Below are positions 7,689-17,059 of a stretch of 35,468 nucleotides of DNA, piece after piece. The first letter of the stretch is position 1. The number at the start of each line of letters is the position of its first letter. Made by a program: the position numbers and the translations under genes. Under the pieces are notes generated by a model that saw only the letters and a program-made list of their open reading frames with translations, was not told where the DNA came from and did no database searches. This DNA comes from Pedobacter panaciterrae (GTDB taxonomy: Bacteria > Bacteroidota > Bacteroidia > Sphingobacteriales > Sphingobacteriaceae). Location: positions 1 to 35,468 of the forward strand of contig NZ_LGEL01000057.1 in the NCBI RefSeq assembly GCF_001636695.1, read 5' to 3'.

Positions 7689-8771
7689 CTACAACACCAC
7701 AATTTGTCCCGTTCTTACCGATTCATCACAGGCAAACGCAATCCTTAAGCTATTAACCGCATCTTCTGTCTCATCAGTAAGATCAAGATCTTCCTTAATC
7801 GCTTTCAGAAAAAAGCGCTGCTCACGGTTACACAATTCCTGATGATTCGGTTCATCTTTAAGATCAACCCACTCATCTTTTCTGGCAAACTCATCATCTT
7901 TATCCAGATTTGCATAATGCACTTTTATTGATTCCGTTTTAGTATGAGAATCAATTGAATCAGAATTACCTGATTTTGATGCCTCTTTGGCAACTATTGA
8001 TACTGCACCCTTCGGACCAAAAACATCTTTAATAAAAAAGGCCGTTTCACTAACCATCGGTCCCCAGCCTGCTTCGTACCATCCTACTGATCCATCTTCA
8101 AACCGAATTTGAAGCTGTCCATAATTGTAATTCCATTCAGGTATTTCATCAGTAAGTCTGGCACCTATGGCGCTTACCTGAACAGGCTTCGATCTGGTCA
8201 TCTGGCACATAACATCAATATAATGAACCGCACAATCTACTATTGGACTTAAGCTTTTCATGAGGTTGCGGTGTACTGTCCATTTCGGACCATGGCTTTG
8301 CTGATTAAGATTCATCCGCATTACCAATGGCTTGCCCATCTGCTGCGAAAGTTCAATAAACTTCTCCCACGAAGGATGATAGCGCAATATATAACCAACA
8401 AGCAGTTTCTTCCCAGCCTTTCTGGCTGCTTCAGCAACACGTTCTGCTCCTTCCACAGAATCTGCCAATGGTTTCTCTATAAACACATGGCATCCACTCT
8501 CAAGAGCTTTAACAGCAAAAGCCTCATGAGTATCAGGATAAGTAGAAATACAAACAGCATCAGGTTTTGTAGCCTCCAGGGCTTCATAAAAATCGCTGAA
8601 CAACCGATAACCGCCGCCCAGTTTCTCATTTAAAACAACCTTACTGTTACCGGTTGATACAATTCCACAAATTTCAAAGCCCTCAAGATTATGATAGGCG
8701 ATAGCATGAGATGCACCCATGTTACCACACCCAACAACTAAAACACGAAGGTTTATACTCCCAAACTCCAT
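7689..8771 (-). CDS. Gfo/Idh/MocA-family NAD(P)-dependent oxidoreductase (cytoplasmic)
   Basis: The N-terminal Rossmann fold starts at once (LRVLVVGCGNMGASHA, about 8-23) and carries the family motif EKPLADS (about residue 99). A C-terminal alpha/beta substrate domain follows (YNYGQLQIRFEDGSVGWYEA and onwards). There is no signal peptide, unlike the two Tat-exported relatives upstream. Such enzymes oxidise or reduce sugars, inositols and related polyols, often at C3. The start codon overlaps the end of the 484-aa gene by 19 bp, so translation is probably coupled. The C-terminal part is Asp/Glu/Lys-rich. The substrate is unknown. Confidence 0.9.
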   Translation of the reverse strand: MEFGSINLRVLVVGCGNMGASHAIAYHNLEGFEICGIVSTGNSKVVLNEKLGGGYRLFSDFYEALEATKPDAVCISTYPDTHEAFAVKALESGCHVFIEKPLADSVEGAERVAEAARKAGKKLLVGYILRYHPSWEKFIELSQQMGKPLVMRMNLNQQSHGPKWTVHRNLMKSLSPIVDCAVHYIDVMCQMTRSKPVQVSAIGARLTDEIPEWNYNYGQLQIRFEDGSVGWYEAGWGPMVSETAFFIKDVFGPKGAVSIVAKEASKSGNSDSIDSHTKTESIKVHYANLDKDDEFARKDEWVDLKDEPNHQELCNREQRFFLKAIKEDLDLTDETEDAVNSLRIAFACDESVRTGQIVVL

Positions 8772-10207
8772 CCTGCACGATAATTACGTTTAACAAATTG
8801 GTTTACTTCATCAAAGTTAGTAACCTTAAGGTTTGCCTTATCCCAGATCAGTTTAATATCTCTACCCGGATAACTGGTGCCACCGTCTGCATTTCTTCTC
8901 TGAACATCTGTTCCTCTAATGGCCAGATTTGCTATTAGCAGCGTTTCTGTAAGTGGACCAGCTATTTCAAAAGGAGAACTTAACTCTATTTTCCCATAAC
9001 CGGCAATAGCAGCTTCGGCCCATTGTGTGTAATGGCCATCTTCGCCACCAGGTACACGTGGGGTTTTCTTTTTGGTGTGGTCTTGTTCATTTCTTGATAG
9101 AGGCAGTAATCTGGGGTTAGATCCATAAACATCACAGATCATCTTTCCTTTAGTACCTTCAAACAAAACACCATTATCTCCAAATGCTTCATTTGGTCCT
9201 AATTCTACCGGACGCACAGGTTTAATACCTCCATCCATCCAGTGAAGCTGCAAATCACCTTTTGTTCTTTTAGTTTCTTTAAAAGTCATGATCACATGGC
9301 TAGAAGGCGGACAACTTTCAGGAAAATATCCTCTTTTAAATTCATCCACATACACACTTCCTACGCTGCATTGAACATCCATTGGAGTATCCAAACCTAA
9401 AATAGTAAAAGGAGGTTCTACAAGGTGACAACCCATATCGCCAATTGCGCCAGTTCCGTAATCCCACCAACCTCTCCAGTTAAATGGAACCATTTTCTCT
9501 ATATAAGGTTTATATGGAGCACTGCCCAGCCATAAATCCCAATCCAGTTCTTTTGGTACAACACCATTTGTAGAAGGCCATGCAATGCCCTGAGGCCAAA
9601 CAGGGCGGTCAGTCCAGCAGTACACAGTATGCACCTTGCCAATTAACCCAGCCTCACACCAATCTTTCAATTGTCTTACTCCATCTCCTGAAGCTCCCTG
9701 ATTACCCATTTGGGTAACTACCTGATACCGCTTTGCCGCTTCAGTTAATACACGGGCTTCATAAATATCATGTGTTAAAGGTTTTTGAACATACACATGT
9801 TTACCAAGCTGCATTGCAGCCAGCGCTATCATGGCATGATTATGATCTGGTGTAGAAACTACAACACCATCAATGTTTTTCGATTCTTTGTCAAGCATCT
9901 GGCGATAGTCCTTGTAATACTTCGCCTTTGGAAACCTTTTTACCGAACCAGCCGCTCTTCTATCATCAACATCGCATAAAAATGCAATATCAGATTTACC
10001 ACCTTTATAAATATTTGCTATATCACTTTCACCCTTTCCACCAACACCAACGCCGGCAACTTGCAAACGGTCGCTCGGCGCTAAAAATCCTTTTCCACCC
10101 AATACATGTCGGGGCACGATCATAAAACCAGCGGCTGCAAGCGCGCTGGTTTTAATAAAATTTCTTCTGGAATTATCTGTTGATGAGTTTAACTTATCTT
10201 CAGTCAT
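8753..10207 (-). CDS. Tat-exported Gfo/Idh/MocA-family oxidoreductase
   Basis: The N-terminus has a twin-arginine signal, SRRNFIKTSALAAAGFMIVP (13-32), followed by GGKGFLAPSDRLQVAGVGVG, the Rossmann start shifted behind the signal. The usual EKP motif reads VQKPLTHD. The long C-terminal domain (WRGWWDYGTGAIGDMGCHLV and onwards) is typical of secreted Bacteroidota members of 430-490 aa. A folded enzyme carrying its nicotinamide cofactor would be exported to the periplasm. It shares layout with the 429-aa protein at 13900-15189, from which it is separated by the DUF1080 gene and repeat copy C. It probably oxidises a glycoside or free sugar; the exact substrate is unknown. Confidence 0.9.
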   Translation of the reverse strand: MTEDKLNSSTDNSRRNFIKTSALAAAGFMIVPRHVLGGKGFLAPSDRLQVAGVGVGGKGESDIANIYKGGKSDIAFLCDVDDRRAAGSVKRFPKAKYYKDYRQMLDKESKNIDGVVVSTPDHNHAMIALAAMQLGKHVYVQKPLTHDIYEARVLTEAAKRYQVVTQMGNQGASGDGVRQLKDWCEAGLIGKVHTVYCWTDRPVWPQGIAWPSTNGVVPKELDWDLWLGSAPYKPYIEKMVPFNWRGWWDYGTGAIGDMGCHLVEPPFTILGLDTPMDVQCSVGSVYVDEFKRGYFPESCPPSSHVIMTFKETKRTKGDLQLHWMDGGIKPVRPVELGPNEAFGDNGVLFEGTKGKMICDVYGSNPRLLPLSRNEQDHTKKKTPRVPGGEDGHYTQWAEAAIAGYGKIELSSPFEIAGPLTETLLIANLAIRGTDVQRRNADGGTSYPGRDIKLIWDKANLKVTNFDEVNQFVKRNYRAGWSLGV

Positions 10208-10309
10208 GTCTTATTATTATATATTTTTTTTCTACTCTTCATTCTGAATTTGCTCGTCATCCTGAATTTACTCATCATCATGAATTTATTTCAGGTTATT
10301 TAAAACTGT

Positions 10310-10381
10310 CGTCATCTCGACGATAGAAGAGATCTCTTGAAGTGACATAACCAAGAGATTTCTCCTATCGTCGAGATGACG
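10310..10381. repeat. Inverted-repeat element copy C, inside a gene cluster
   Basis: The left arm is 10310-10339 (one change, GATAGAAGA) and the right arm 10352-10381 (one change, GAGATTTCTCC), with a short 12-nt loop. The changes are at different stem positions. Upstream lie degenerate units CTGAATTTGCTCGTCAT and CTGAATTTACTCATCAT. It separates the DUF1080 gene from the 484-aa oxidoreductase gene within one strand-coherent cluster. Confidence 0.92.
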
Positions 10382-10388
10382 ATGTCTA

Positions 10389-13300
10389 TTACTTCTTAGC
10401 TGCAGCTTTTTTGCCTGCAGGCGCCTTAGCAGATTCTTTTTTACTTAAATCTTTGATCCTGATGTTTCTGAATTCTACCGGAGAACCATGTCCAAGGAAA
10501 CCAATATGGCCGCTGTCGCGCAACAATCCCGGATGTTTTTGTCCATCAGGTGCACCATTTTTTCTAGCCTCAGTAATGTCACCATCAAGAATAACAGTAC
10601 CATTAAGAATCACTTTAATTTTAGGGCCATTTACAACAACTTCTTCATAATTCCACTCGCCAACAGGTTTAAGGAAACCTCTTTTTGCAGGAATAGTACC
10701 ATATACAGAACCATGGTATTGATATACATGAAGGTCTTTGTAAATAGGAGCCTCATTGTCTAAAATCTGAAGTTCCATACCTTCATAAGCAGCATCACCT
10801 TCTAGAGGTGCTCTTATACCCAATCCGTTATTGGCACCTGGAGTTAATTTGAATTCAAAACGATAAATAAAGTCACTGAATTCCTCTTTAGTAAACAAGT
10901 TACCACCCGAACCTTTTCCTGGTTTAGGGCGAATTGCAATATTTCCATCTTCAATAGTATAATCAACTGTATTACCAGTCCAGCTATGCATATTTGTACC
11001 ATCAAACAACACTTTGTAGCCTTCTTTTTTCTCTTGTGCACTTAACTCAAATGGTTTTGCGCGAGGGATTTCTCTGATGTAAAGATCACGGTAAGCAACC
11101 GGCGAACCATGAGCCTGTAATTCAATTTGTTCTTCAGCAAAAATCGGAAGGTTCTTATCCCAATAGTTTTCAAGAATTACATTATCCGTTACCAATTCAC
11201 CGTTTAAGTAAACCGTAACACGATCTCCTTTCATTAAAATACGGAAGGTATTCCATTCATCAAGCTTATTATCGGCCACTTTAAGCGGCTTACTTTCATT
11301 AACCTGATTATTGTATAAACCACCAGAACCAACCTGAGCGCCTACATTTGTACGTGCATTATCCCAGATTTGAACTTGCGGTGTACCACGTAAATAGATA
11401 CCGGCATCACCCTCTCCTTTTTTATCATCAATAATTTTCCAGTCAACAAGCATTTCAAAGTCTCCATACTTTTTAACAGTAGCAAGGTTATTTCCATGAC
11501 TCATGAACTGAAGTTCGCCATTAATAGGTTTCCAGCTATCACGGGCTTCAGCATCAGCTTTTTCCTGCTCAGCAGCAAGTGTCTTAGCATCCATTTTAGA
11601 ACGTTTAATCGGATCCGCGACTAAGCCTTTCCAACCAGTAAGGTCAGTTCCATTGTACATAGACACAAAACCTTCACCTGCTTTCATTTCAGAAATGTAT
11701 TTACGCATTCCCTCTTTTTGATAGCCACTATCACCACCAGTTATTACCTGAATGGTTTTATTTAACAGACCCTTAACAATATCACCATTATAATTACCGG
11801 CAAGTGTGATGTTCATTACCGCATTAGCAGCAGCTTGCTGTAAGGCAGCATCATCTAAATATTTACCTGCAAAAACAATTGCATTGAAACATTTAGCTTG
11901 CTCAACATCTTTTAATATTTGTTGTTTTTGCTCATTGGTTTGAGCCACAGCCATAGCATTGCGAAGCAACAATAACTTCTGCTCTGCAGGATAAACACCT
12001 TCTCTTACTGAACGCAGGTATCCGTTGATAGCAGTATTCAGGAAAGCAGGATTTTTAGTCTCACGTGCAATCTTAATTAATTCCGGAGCTGCACTGGCAT
12101 CAACCCACGTAGATAATGCATCTAAAGCAGCCTTTTGAGTTTGCTCATTACCTGAAGCATATGCATCAGTAACTGCTGTTAATGATTTTTCGCCACCTAA
12201 ACTTGCAAGAACTTTATAGAAAAGCAATTTCTTGTTTTCAGGTGCCGAAGCCATTTGTTGCAATACCGCATCAACTTGCTGAGAATTATCACTTGTACCA
12301 CTTACAGCTGCAATAATAGCTTCCTGTACAGCAGTTTCCTGAGCTCCTGAACTTTCGTTAAGTAAAGTAAACAACTGTGGTAAATTATCTTTAACAACTA
12401 CGTGACTTAAAGCAGCATATGCAGCTTGTTGTACTTCAGGATTTTTACTTTTCAACTGATCATAAACAGTATTTAACTGGCCATTTGCAGCACGGGAAGC
12501 AAGCAGATTAATTAAAGCTACCTGAACATTTGGTTTTGCAGAAGGAATGGCAGCAGCAATTTGTTCAGTTATTCCTGTTCCTTTCATTCTGTGAATGGCA
12601 TTAGAAACAGCAGTAACATCGGCAGTATCACCTTTGCTCGTCAGTTTTAGCAAATCCCCTAGTACCTGCTCCTGACCAATGTTAACAGCTGCATTTATAG
12701 CAGCCAGCTTAACATTCTGATTTTTATTTTTAAGTAGCTTAAGTACAGCAGGCAAAGCTTCTTTAGTACCACTTTGACCAAGCATACTCAAAATACCAGC
12801 TTTTGCATCATCACCAACACTGCCTAGTTTTTTAACCCAAAGTGCAGTTGAAACCGGAGTTACATAAGGTACGGCAAACTTCAAAGCAGCTGCACGATAT
12901 TCAGCATTTTTATCGCCGGCAGCGTCTAAAAGAATCTGCTGATTATTGTCTTTATTTGCCTCAACCAATATTTTTAAAGCACCCGTACGAACACCCACCA
13001 ATTCTTCAGTGTTTGTTTTACTAATTATGTTTTTAGCAATCTTTTCAGCAAGTTCTTTATTTCCATTTTTAAGCAACTGCTCTGCATAGATTAAGTAAAC
13101 CGCAGCAGAGTTAGTATTTTCATATTTAAATCCACTTTTATCAGTTGCAGCAGCAAATGCAGCCTCCGAAGAAGGATCTGCAATATAAGCAAGGGCATAC
13201 AGTGCTACTTTAGCAACATTTGCATCACCATCAGCAGCTAAAGCATTGATAGGTTGAGCAGCTTCTTTAAAACGGCTATCACCTAACGATTCGATAATTG

Positions 13301-13850
13301 AAAGTTTAGCAGCACCGTTTGCTTTTGCCAACCCGCCCAATAAAGCTGCTTTTGAAGCTGGAGTATTAATTTTAACCAATGCTCTTGCCGCAGGATCAGC
13401 CAGTTGCTCATCGGTTAAATACCCTTGTAAACAAGAAACAGCATCATCTTTACCAACCAGATCAAACTGGCTAATGATAAATGATTTGTTTTGTTTATCA
13501 GTTACTTTTTCTAAAGCTTTACAATACGCACTAACGGCCATTTTCCTCCAGTCCTCTTTTCCATTCTGGGTGATGTAGGCAGAAAATCCGCCAACAGTAT
13601 ATTCAATTAATGAATTATTGCCTTTACCGGGAGCAGTAAGTCCGCTTATTAAACTTACATAACCCTCTTCTCCAAGATTCGCAATATCGTTCACGTTATT
13701 TGTTAGCAAACCAGCATCTGCAGCAGGCATCTGGGCCAGTAAATCGGCAATGCGGGTAGTTATGGTTCGTTCGTCTTTTTTTGCCTGTCCGTTTGCCACA
13801 TCTTGCAGCATTACAACCGCCAACAGGATAAAGAATATCTTTTTTATCAT
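10389..13850 (-). CDS. Exported HEAT-repeat protein with two C-terminal DUF1080 (3-keto-disaccharide hydrolase-like) domains
   Basis: A signal peptide (about 1-22) is followed by a long Ala-rich alpha-helical region (about 30-650) of HEAT/Armadillo-like repeats, for example LGGEKSLTAVTDAYASGNEQ. Then come two DUF1080 jelly-roll domains: about 725-930 (FVSMYNGTDLTGWKGL ... LQAHGSPVAYRDLYIREI) and about 944-1136 (KVLFDGTNMHSW ... GFLGHGSPVEFRNIRIKDL). The protein ends in a basic SAKAPAGKKAAAKK tail. DUF1080 proteins include enzymes that act on 3-keto-glycosides. Flanked by Tat-exported Gfo/Idh/MocA oxidoreductases, it could cleave a glycoside oxidised at C3. The HEAT scaffold may bind partners or polymer. 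Confidence 0.85.
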   Translation of the reverse strand: MIKKIFFILLAVVMLQDVANGQAKKDERTITTRIADLLAQMPAADAGLLTNNVNDIANLGEEGYVSLISGLTAPGKGNNSLIEYTVGGFSAYITQNGKEDWRKMAVSAYCKALEKVTDKQNKSFIISQFDLVGKDDAVSCLQGYLTDEQLADPAARALVKINTPASKAALLGGLAKANGAAKLSIIESLGDSRFKEAAQPINALAADGDANVAKVALYALAYIADPSSEAAFAAATDKSGFKYENTNSAAVYLIYAEQLLKNGNKELAEKIAKNIISKTNTEELVGVRTGALKILVEANKDNNQQILLDAAGDKNAEYRAAALKFAVPYVTPVSTALWVKKLGSVGDDAKAGILSMLGQSGTKEALPAVLKLLKNKNQNVKLAAINAAVNIGQEQVLGDLLKLTSKGDTADVTAVSNAIHRMKGTGITEQIAAAIPSAKPNVQVALINLLASRAANGQLNTVYDQLKSKNPEVQQAAYAALSHVVVKDNLPQLFTLLNESSGAQETAVQEAIIAAVSGTSDNSQQVDAVLQQMASAPENKKLLFYKVLASLGGEKSLTAVTDAYASGNEQTQKAALDALSTWVDASAAPELIKIARETKNPAFLNTAINGYLRSVREGVYPAEQKLLLLRNAMAVAQTNEQKQQILKDVEQAKCFNAIVFAGKYLDDAALQQAAANAVMNITLAGNYNGDIVKGLLNKTIQVITGGDSGYQKEGMRKYISEMKAGEGFVSMYNGTDLTGWKGLVADPIKRSKMDAKTLAAEQEKADAEARDSWKPINGELQFMSHGNNLATVKKYGDFEMLVDWKIIDDKKGEGDAGIYLRGTPQVQIWDNARTNVGAQVGSGGLYNNQVNESKPLKVADNKLDEWNTFRILMKGDRVTVYLNGELVTDNVILENYWDKNLPIFAEEQIELQAHGSPVAYRDLYIREIPRAKPFELSAQEKKEGYKVLFDGTNMHSWTGNTVDYTIEDGNIAIRPKPGKGSGGNLFTKEEFSDFIYRFEFKLTPGANNGLGIRAPLEGDAAYEGMELQILDNEAPIYKDLHVYQYHGSVYGTIPAKRGFLKPVGEWNYEEVVVNGPKIKVILNGTVILDGDITEARKNGAPDGQKHPGLLRDSGHIGFLGHGSPVEFRNIRIKDLSKKESAKAPAGKKAAAKK

Positions 13851-13899
13851 TATGATATGTGTAAAATGTTAATCTGAATTGTTTAAAAGAACTGTTTAA

Positions 13900-15189
13900 T
13901 TAAATAGTGTAAGGTGCACGCATAACAGGATTAATTAATCTGTTTGCTCCTTCATCATCAATAAACTCTTGTTTTACCGGGTCAAATTTTAATGAACGGC
14001 CAAGTCTCAAAGCAATTAATCCGATGTTAACGATATTACAAGAACGGTGTCCGTTTTCTTCATTCAATGCGAATTTCTGTCTGGTTTTAACAGATTCAAC
14101 AAAATCAGTCATTTGTGGTGTAGGATCAGGAAAAGCAGCCAGTTTACGCTCTAAGTCCGGAATATCCGATTTAAAGCCGGGGTATAATTTACCTTTAGGT
14201 CCCTCAATGTAGGGCACATTGGTATCTTTTCCTTCACCATCCAGAATAATTTGGCAACCATCGGCATAAGTATACGTTATCCTTCTCCAGGTTCCAACAG
14301 CATCGGTGTGTTGTTGTGGAGCATCAATTTCAACCGAAACCGGACTCGTATCATCTTTACCTAAAAAGTACTGGATGGGGTCAATATAATGTTGCCCCAT
14401 ATCACTTAGGCCACCACCATCATAATCCCAGTAACCTCGGAAAGTTTGGTGAACCCTATGTGCATTATATGGTTTATAAGGTGCTGGACCAAGCCACCTG
14501 TCGTAATCCAATTCAGGAGGCACGGGCTGAGGGTCAAGATGATCTTTACCTACCCAATAAAATTTCCAGTCATAGCCTGTATGTTTACCTACAGTAACCT
14601 TTAAAGGCCAGCCCAACAATCCACTGTCTACCAGTTTTTTAATCGGCTTTACAGTTGTGCCCATTCCATAAAAAGTATCTTTAAAGCGGAACCAGGTATT
14701 TAAACGGAACATTCTGCCATGTTTCTGAACAGCTTCCATTACACGTTTACCTTCGCCAATAGTATGGGTCATTGGTTTTTCACACCAAACATCTTTACCT
14801 GCATTTGCAGCATCAACGGCCATAATACCATGCCAATGAGGTGGCGTAGCGATGTGTACAATATCAACTTCAGGAAGTTTAATCAACTCCCGATAATCGC
14901 TAAATGTTTTGACGCCTTTATCAAGCATAGATGTTGCCAGATCAAGGTGCCTTTTATCAACATCACAAACAGCAACTACCTGAGTCCCATCATATGTAAA
15001 ATGACCACGTCCCATTGAGCCAACGCCTATTACAGCCTTGGTAAGCTTATCACTTGGCGCAATAAATCCTGTACCCCCAAGAACATATCTTGGTACAATG
15101 GTAAATGCGGCAAGTCCTATGGCCGATTTCTTAATAAAATCTCTTCTCGAATTTTGGTTTTCTGGTTCTTTAGGTTGTTTAGGCTTCAT
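13900..15189 (-). CDS. Tat-exported Gfo/Idh/MocA-family oxidoreductase
   Basis: A twin-arginine signal, SRRDFIKKSAIGLAAFTIVP (14-33), precedes RYVLGGTGFIAPSDKLTKAV and the Rossmann motif IGVGSMGRGHF. The catalytic motif is intact as WCEKPMTH. The C-terminal half carries the Bacteroidota-type substrate domain (FRGYWDYDGGGLSDMGQHYI). It is the first gene of the minus-strand cluster, about 50 bp upstream of the HEAT-DUF1080 gene, and diverges from the ROK regulator across a 320-bp region. It is similar in plan to the 484-aa protein, so the pair probably arose by duplication. The likely role is periplasmic sugar or glycoside oxidation. Confidence 0.9.
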   Translation of the reverse strand: MKPKQPKEPENQNSRRDFIKKSAIGLAAFTIVPRYVLGGTGFIAPSDKLTKAVIGVGSMGRGHFTYDGTQVVAVCDVDKRHLDLATSMLDKGVKTFSDYRELIKLPEVDIVHIATPPHWHGIMAVDAANAGKDVWCEKPMTHTIGEGKRVMEAVQKHGRMFRLNTWFRFKDTFYGMGTTVKPIKKLVDSGLLGWPLKVTVGKHTGYDWKFYWVGKDHLDPQPVPPELDYDRWLGPAPYKPYNAHRVHQTFRGYWDYDGGGLSDMGQHYIDPIQYFLGKDDTSPVSVEIDAPQQHTDAVGTWRRITYTYADGCQIILDGEGKDTNVPYIEGPKGKLYPGFKSDIPDLERKLAAFPDPTPQMTDFVESVKTRQKFALNEENGHRSCNIVNIGLIALRLGRSLKFDPVKQEFIDDEGANRLINPVMRAPYTI

Positions 15190-15509
15190 ATTTTCATTTA
15201 TGTGAATTATATAATTATAACTGGCAGTAAATTTATTGGGCTCATATTTGGTACAGAGTCAAGTACTGGTTAAATATTGACTGTCAGATTCATTTTTTTC
15301 TGATTGTTCTTAAAGTTTCATATATGGTTGCATCAACGTTCATTTATTAATGCCTGCAATTGGCATCATTAAACGATACTTGCATTGTTAATATTAGCGA
15401 GAAATTGTCAAAAAGACAAAACATTGTTTAATTATTTATGTATTAAAAATACTTTTACTATTTTTTAATATAAGTTACCTATATTTAACCAAATAGAGTA
15501 ATTAAAGCT
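15190..15509. promoter_or_regulatory. Divergent control region between the sugar-oxidation cluster and ROK regulator
   Basis: About 320 bp, AT-rich. It contains two inverted repeats that could be operators: ATGCC-N7-GGCAT (15350-15366) and TTGTC-AAAAA-GACAA (15405-15419). The second lies immediately upstream of the putative ROK promoter. Divergent placement of a NagC/Mlc-type ROK protein next to its target genes is common, so these are candidate ROK binding sites. Confidence 0.4.
15427..15457 (+). promoter_or_regulatory. Putative promoter of the ROK gene
   Basis: TTTA (15427-15430), 19 nt, then TACTTTTA (15450-15457): near the Bacteroidota consensus TTTG-N19-TAnnTTTG with one deviation in each box. 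It would start transcription about 45 nt before the ATG. Confidence 0.35.
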
Positions 15510-16778
15510 ATGAATCTTCGTCTATTAAATAACATAACAAAACCTACACGTGATAAACAGCTGGTGTACAAATACCAGCTCGTTAAGCATCTTTTTAATT
15601 TAGGACCCTGCTCAGTTTCTGCATTATGCAATACCATGCATATGAGCACACCGAGTATTTTAAAACTGATCACCAGTTTAATAGACGAAGATTGGGTAGA
15701 AAAGAAAGGTTACGGAATATCTATGGGAGGCCGAAAGCCTGACTTATATGGATTAAAAGATAAAAAGGTTCTGATCCTCTGTATTGATATAGAATTATTC
15801 CACACCAAAATAGCCATTATGGACAACAACTACAACTACATAGTTGATCCAAAAACCATTGCTCTGCCTATCTCAAAAAGTAGCAGATCCGATTTCTTTA
15901 ATATATTAAATACTCATGTACAGGATATTTTAGAAGCTCAGAACATTACCAACGACCAATTAATTGGCTGCAGCGTGGGTATGCCAGGCCTAATTGATTC
16001 AGAAAAGGGTAAAAGTTATAGCTATTTTCTTAGTGATCAGGAAAACAGTTCCTTAACGGCAGCATTTGAAACAACACTAAAACTACCCGTTATTATACAA
16101 AATGATGTAAACGGATCATCAATGGCTGAATTTACACATGGAATGGCAAAAGGCAAACAAAATGCTTTGATATTGTTAATGGACTGGGGTGTTGGACTCG
16201 GAATTATAATGGATGGTAAATTAAGAAAAGGTGCCTGTGGTTTTTCTGGTGAGTTAGGGCACATTCCGTTTGTTGAGAATGGTGCATTATGTTATTGTGG
16301 CAAACATGGCTGTCTGGAAACAGTTGCTTCCGGTAATGCGTTATCAGAAATGGCAAAGGAAGGTATTTTATCAGGCAAAAATTCTATGCTCAATAAACTC
16401 TCTAAAGAAGAACTCCAAAGAATTGAGCCTGATGTGATTATAGAAGCAGCAAATAAAGGCGATCAGTATGCCATACAATTATTATCTAATGTGGGCACCT
16501 ATATGGGAAAAGGCATCGCTGTGCTCATTCAGCTCTTTAATCCGGAGCTTATAATTTTAAGCGGAAAAATTGCCGAAGCCAAACAATATATCACTTTACC
16601 CATGCAACAGGCTATCAATACCTATTGTATGACCCAAATCAGAGAGAGAACAACAATTGTCTCTTCTGAACTTGGCGAAAACTCAAGAATTTTAGGTTAT
16701 GCTACAACAGGTATTGATTATTTTTTAGATGCCTGTATTAGTAAAACCGGCAAATCAAAGTCAAGAGCTACTGTTTAG
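15510..16778 (+). CDS. ROK-family transcriptional regulator (NagC/Mlc-like)
   Basis: An N-terminal winged helix-turn-helix (about 17-75, LVKHLFNLGPCSVSALCNTM) is followed by a ROK domain. The zinc-binding signature is complete: H251 in GELGHIP, then C261-Y-C263-GKHG-C268-LE. The sugar-kinase ATP loop is degraded (DIELFHTK in place of DIGGTK) and the later Gly-rich loop reads DWGVGLGI, so it should bind a sugar without phosphorylating it. Members of this type are usually repressors released by a sugar or sugar phosphate. The divergent neighbours are the Gfo/DUF1080 cluster, the obvious candidate regulon. At 422 aa the length is typical. Confidence 0.88.
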   Translation: MNLRLLNNITKPTRDKQLVYKYQLVKHLFNLGPCSVSALCNTMHMSTPSILKLITSLIDEDWVEKKGYGISMGGRKPDLYGLKDKKVLILCIDIELFHTKIAIMDNNYNYIVDPKTIALPISKSSRSDFFNILNTHVQDILEAQNITNDQLIGCSVGMPGLIDSEKGKSYSYFLSDQENSSLTAAFETTLKLPVIIQNDVNGSSMAEFTHGMAKGKQNALILLMDWGVGLGIIMDGKLRKGACGFSGELGHIPFVENGALCYCGKHGCLETVASGNALSEMAKEGILSGKNSMLNKLSKEELQRIEPDVIIEAANKGDQYAIQLLSNVGTYMGKGIAVLIQLFNPELIILSGKIAEAKQYITLPMQQAINTYCMTQIRERTTIVSSELGENSRILGYATTGIDYFLDACISKTGKSKSRATV

Positions 16779-16801
16779 CAGCAATGATTTAGCTTTGCTG
16801 A

Positions 16802-17045
16802 GGCGCCCCTAACCGTCATCACCCCTAACCGTCATCACCCCTACACGTCATCTCGACGATAGGAGAGATCTCTTGTCTGAATCTTTAAGTTACCTTACCT
16901 ATCGCTATTCATATTGTAATTATGCATAATTCAAGAGATCTCTCCTATCGTCGAGATGACGTGTAGTAGAGATGACGTGCAGGAGAGATGACGTATAGGA
17001 GAGATAACGAGTAAAGGCAATGACGTGCAGGAGAGATGACGGGTC
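16802..17045. repeat. Inverted-repeat element copy D with tandem arrays on both sides
   Basis: The core arms are 16846-16875 and 16932-16961 (perfect complement, 56-nt loop). On the left are three units of about 16 bp ending in CGTCAT (for example CACCCCTAACCGTCAT). On the right, read on the minus strand, there are about five units of about 16 bp such as CTCTCCTGCACGTCAT, also ending in CGTCAT or CGTTAT. Both arrays therefore point inward toward the core. The block lies between the convergent ROK and permease genes. Confidence 0.9.
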
Positions 17046-17059
17046 GGAATGACCAACTC

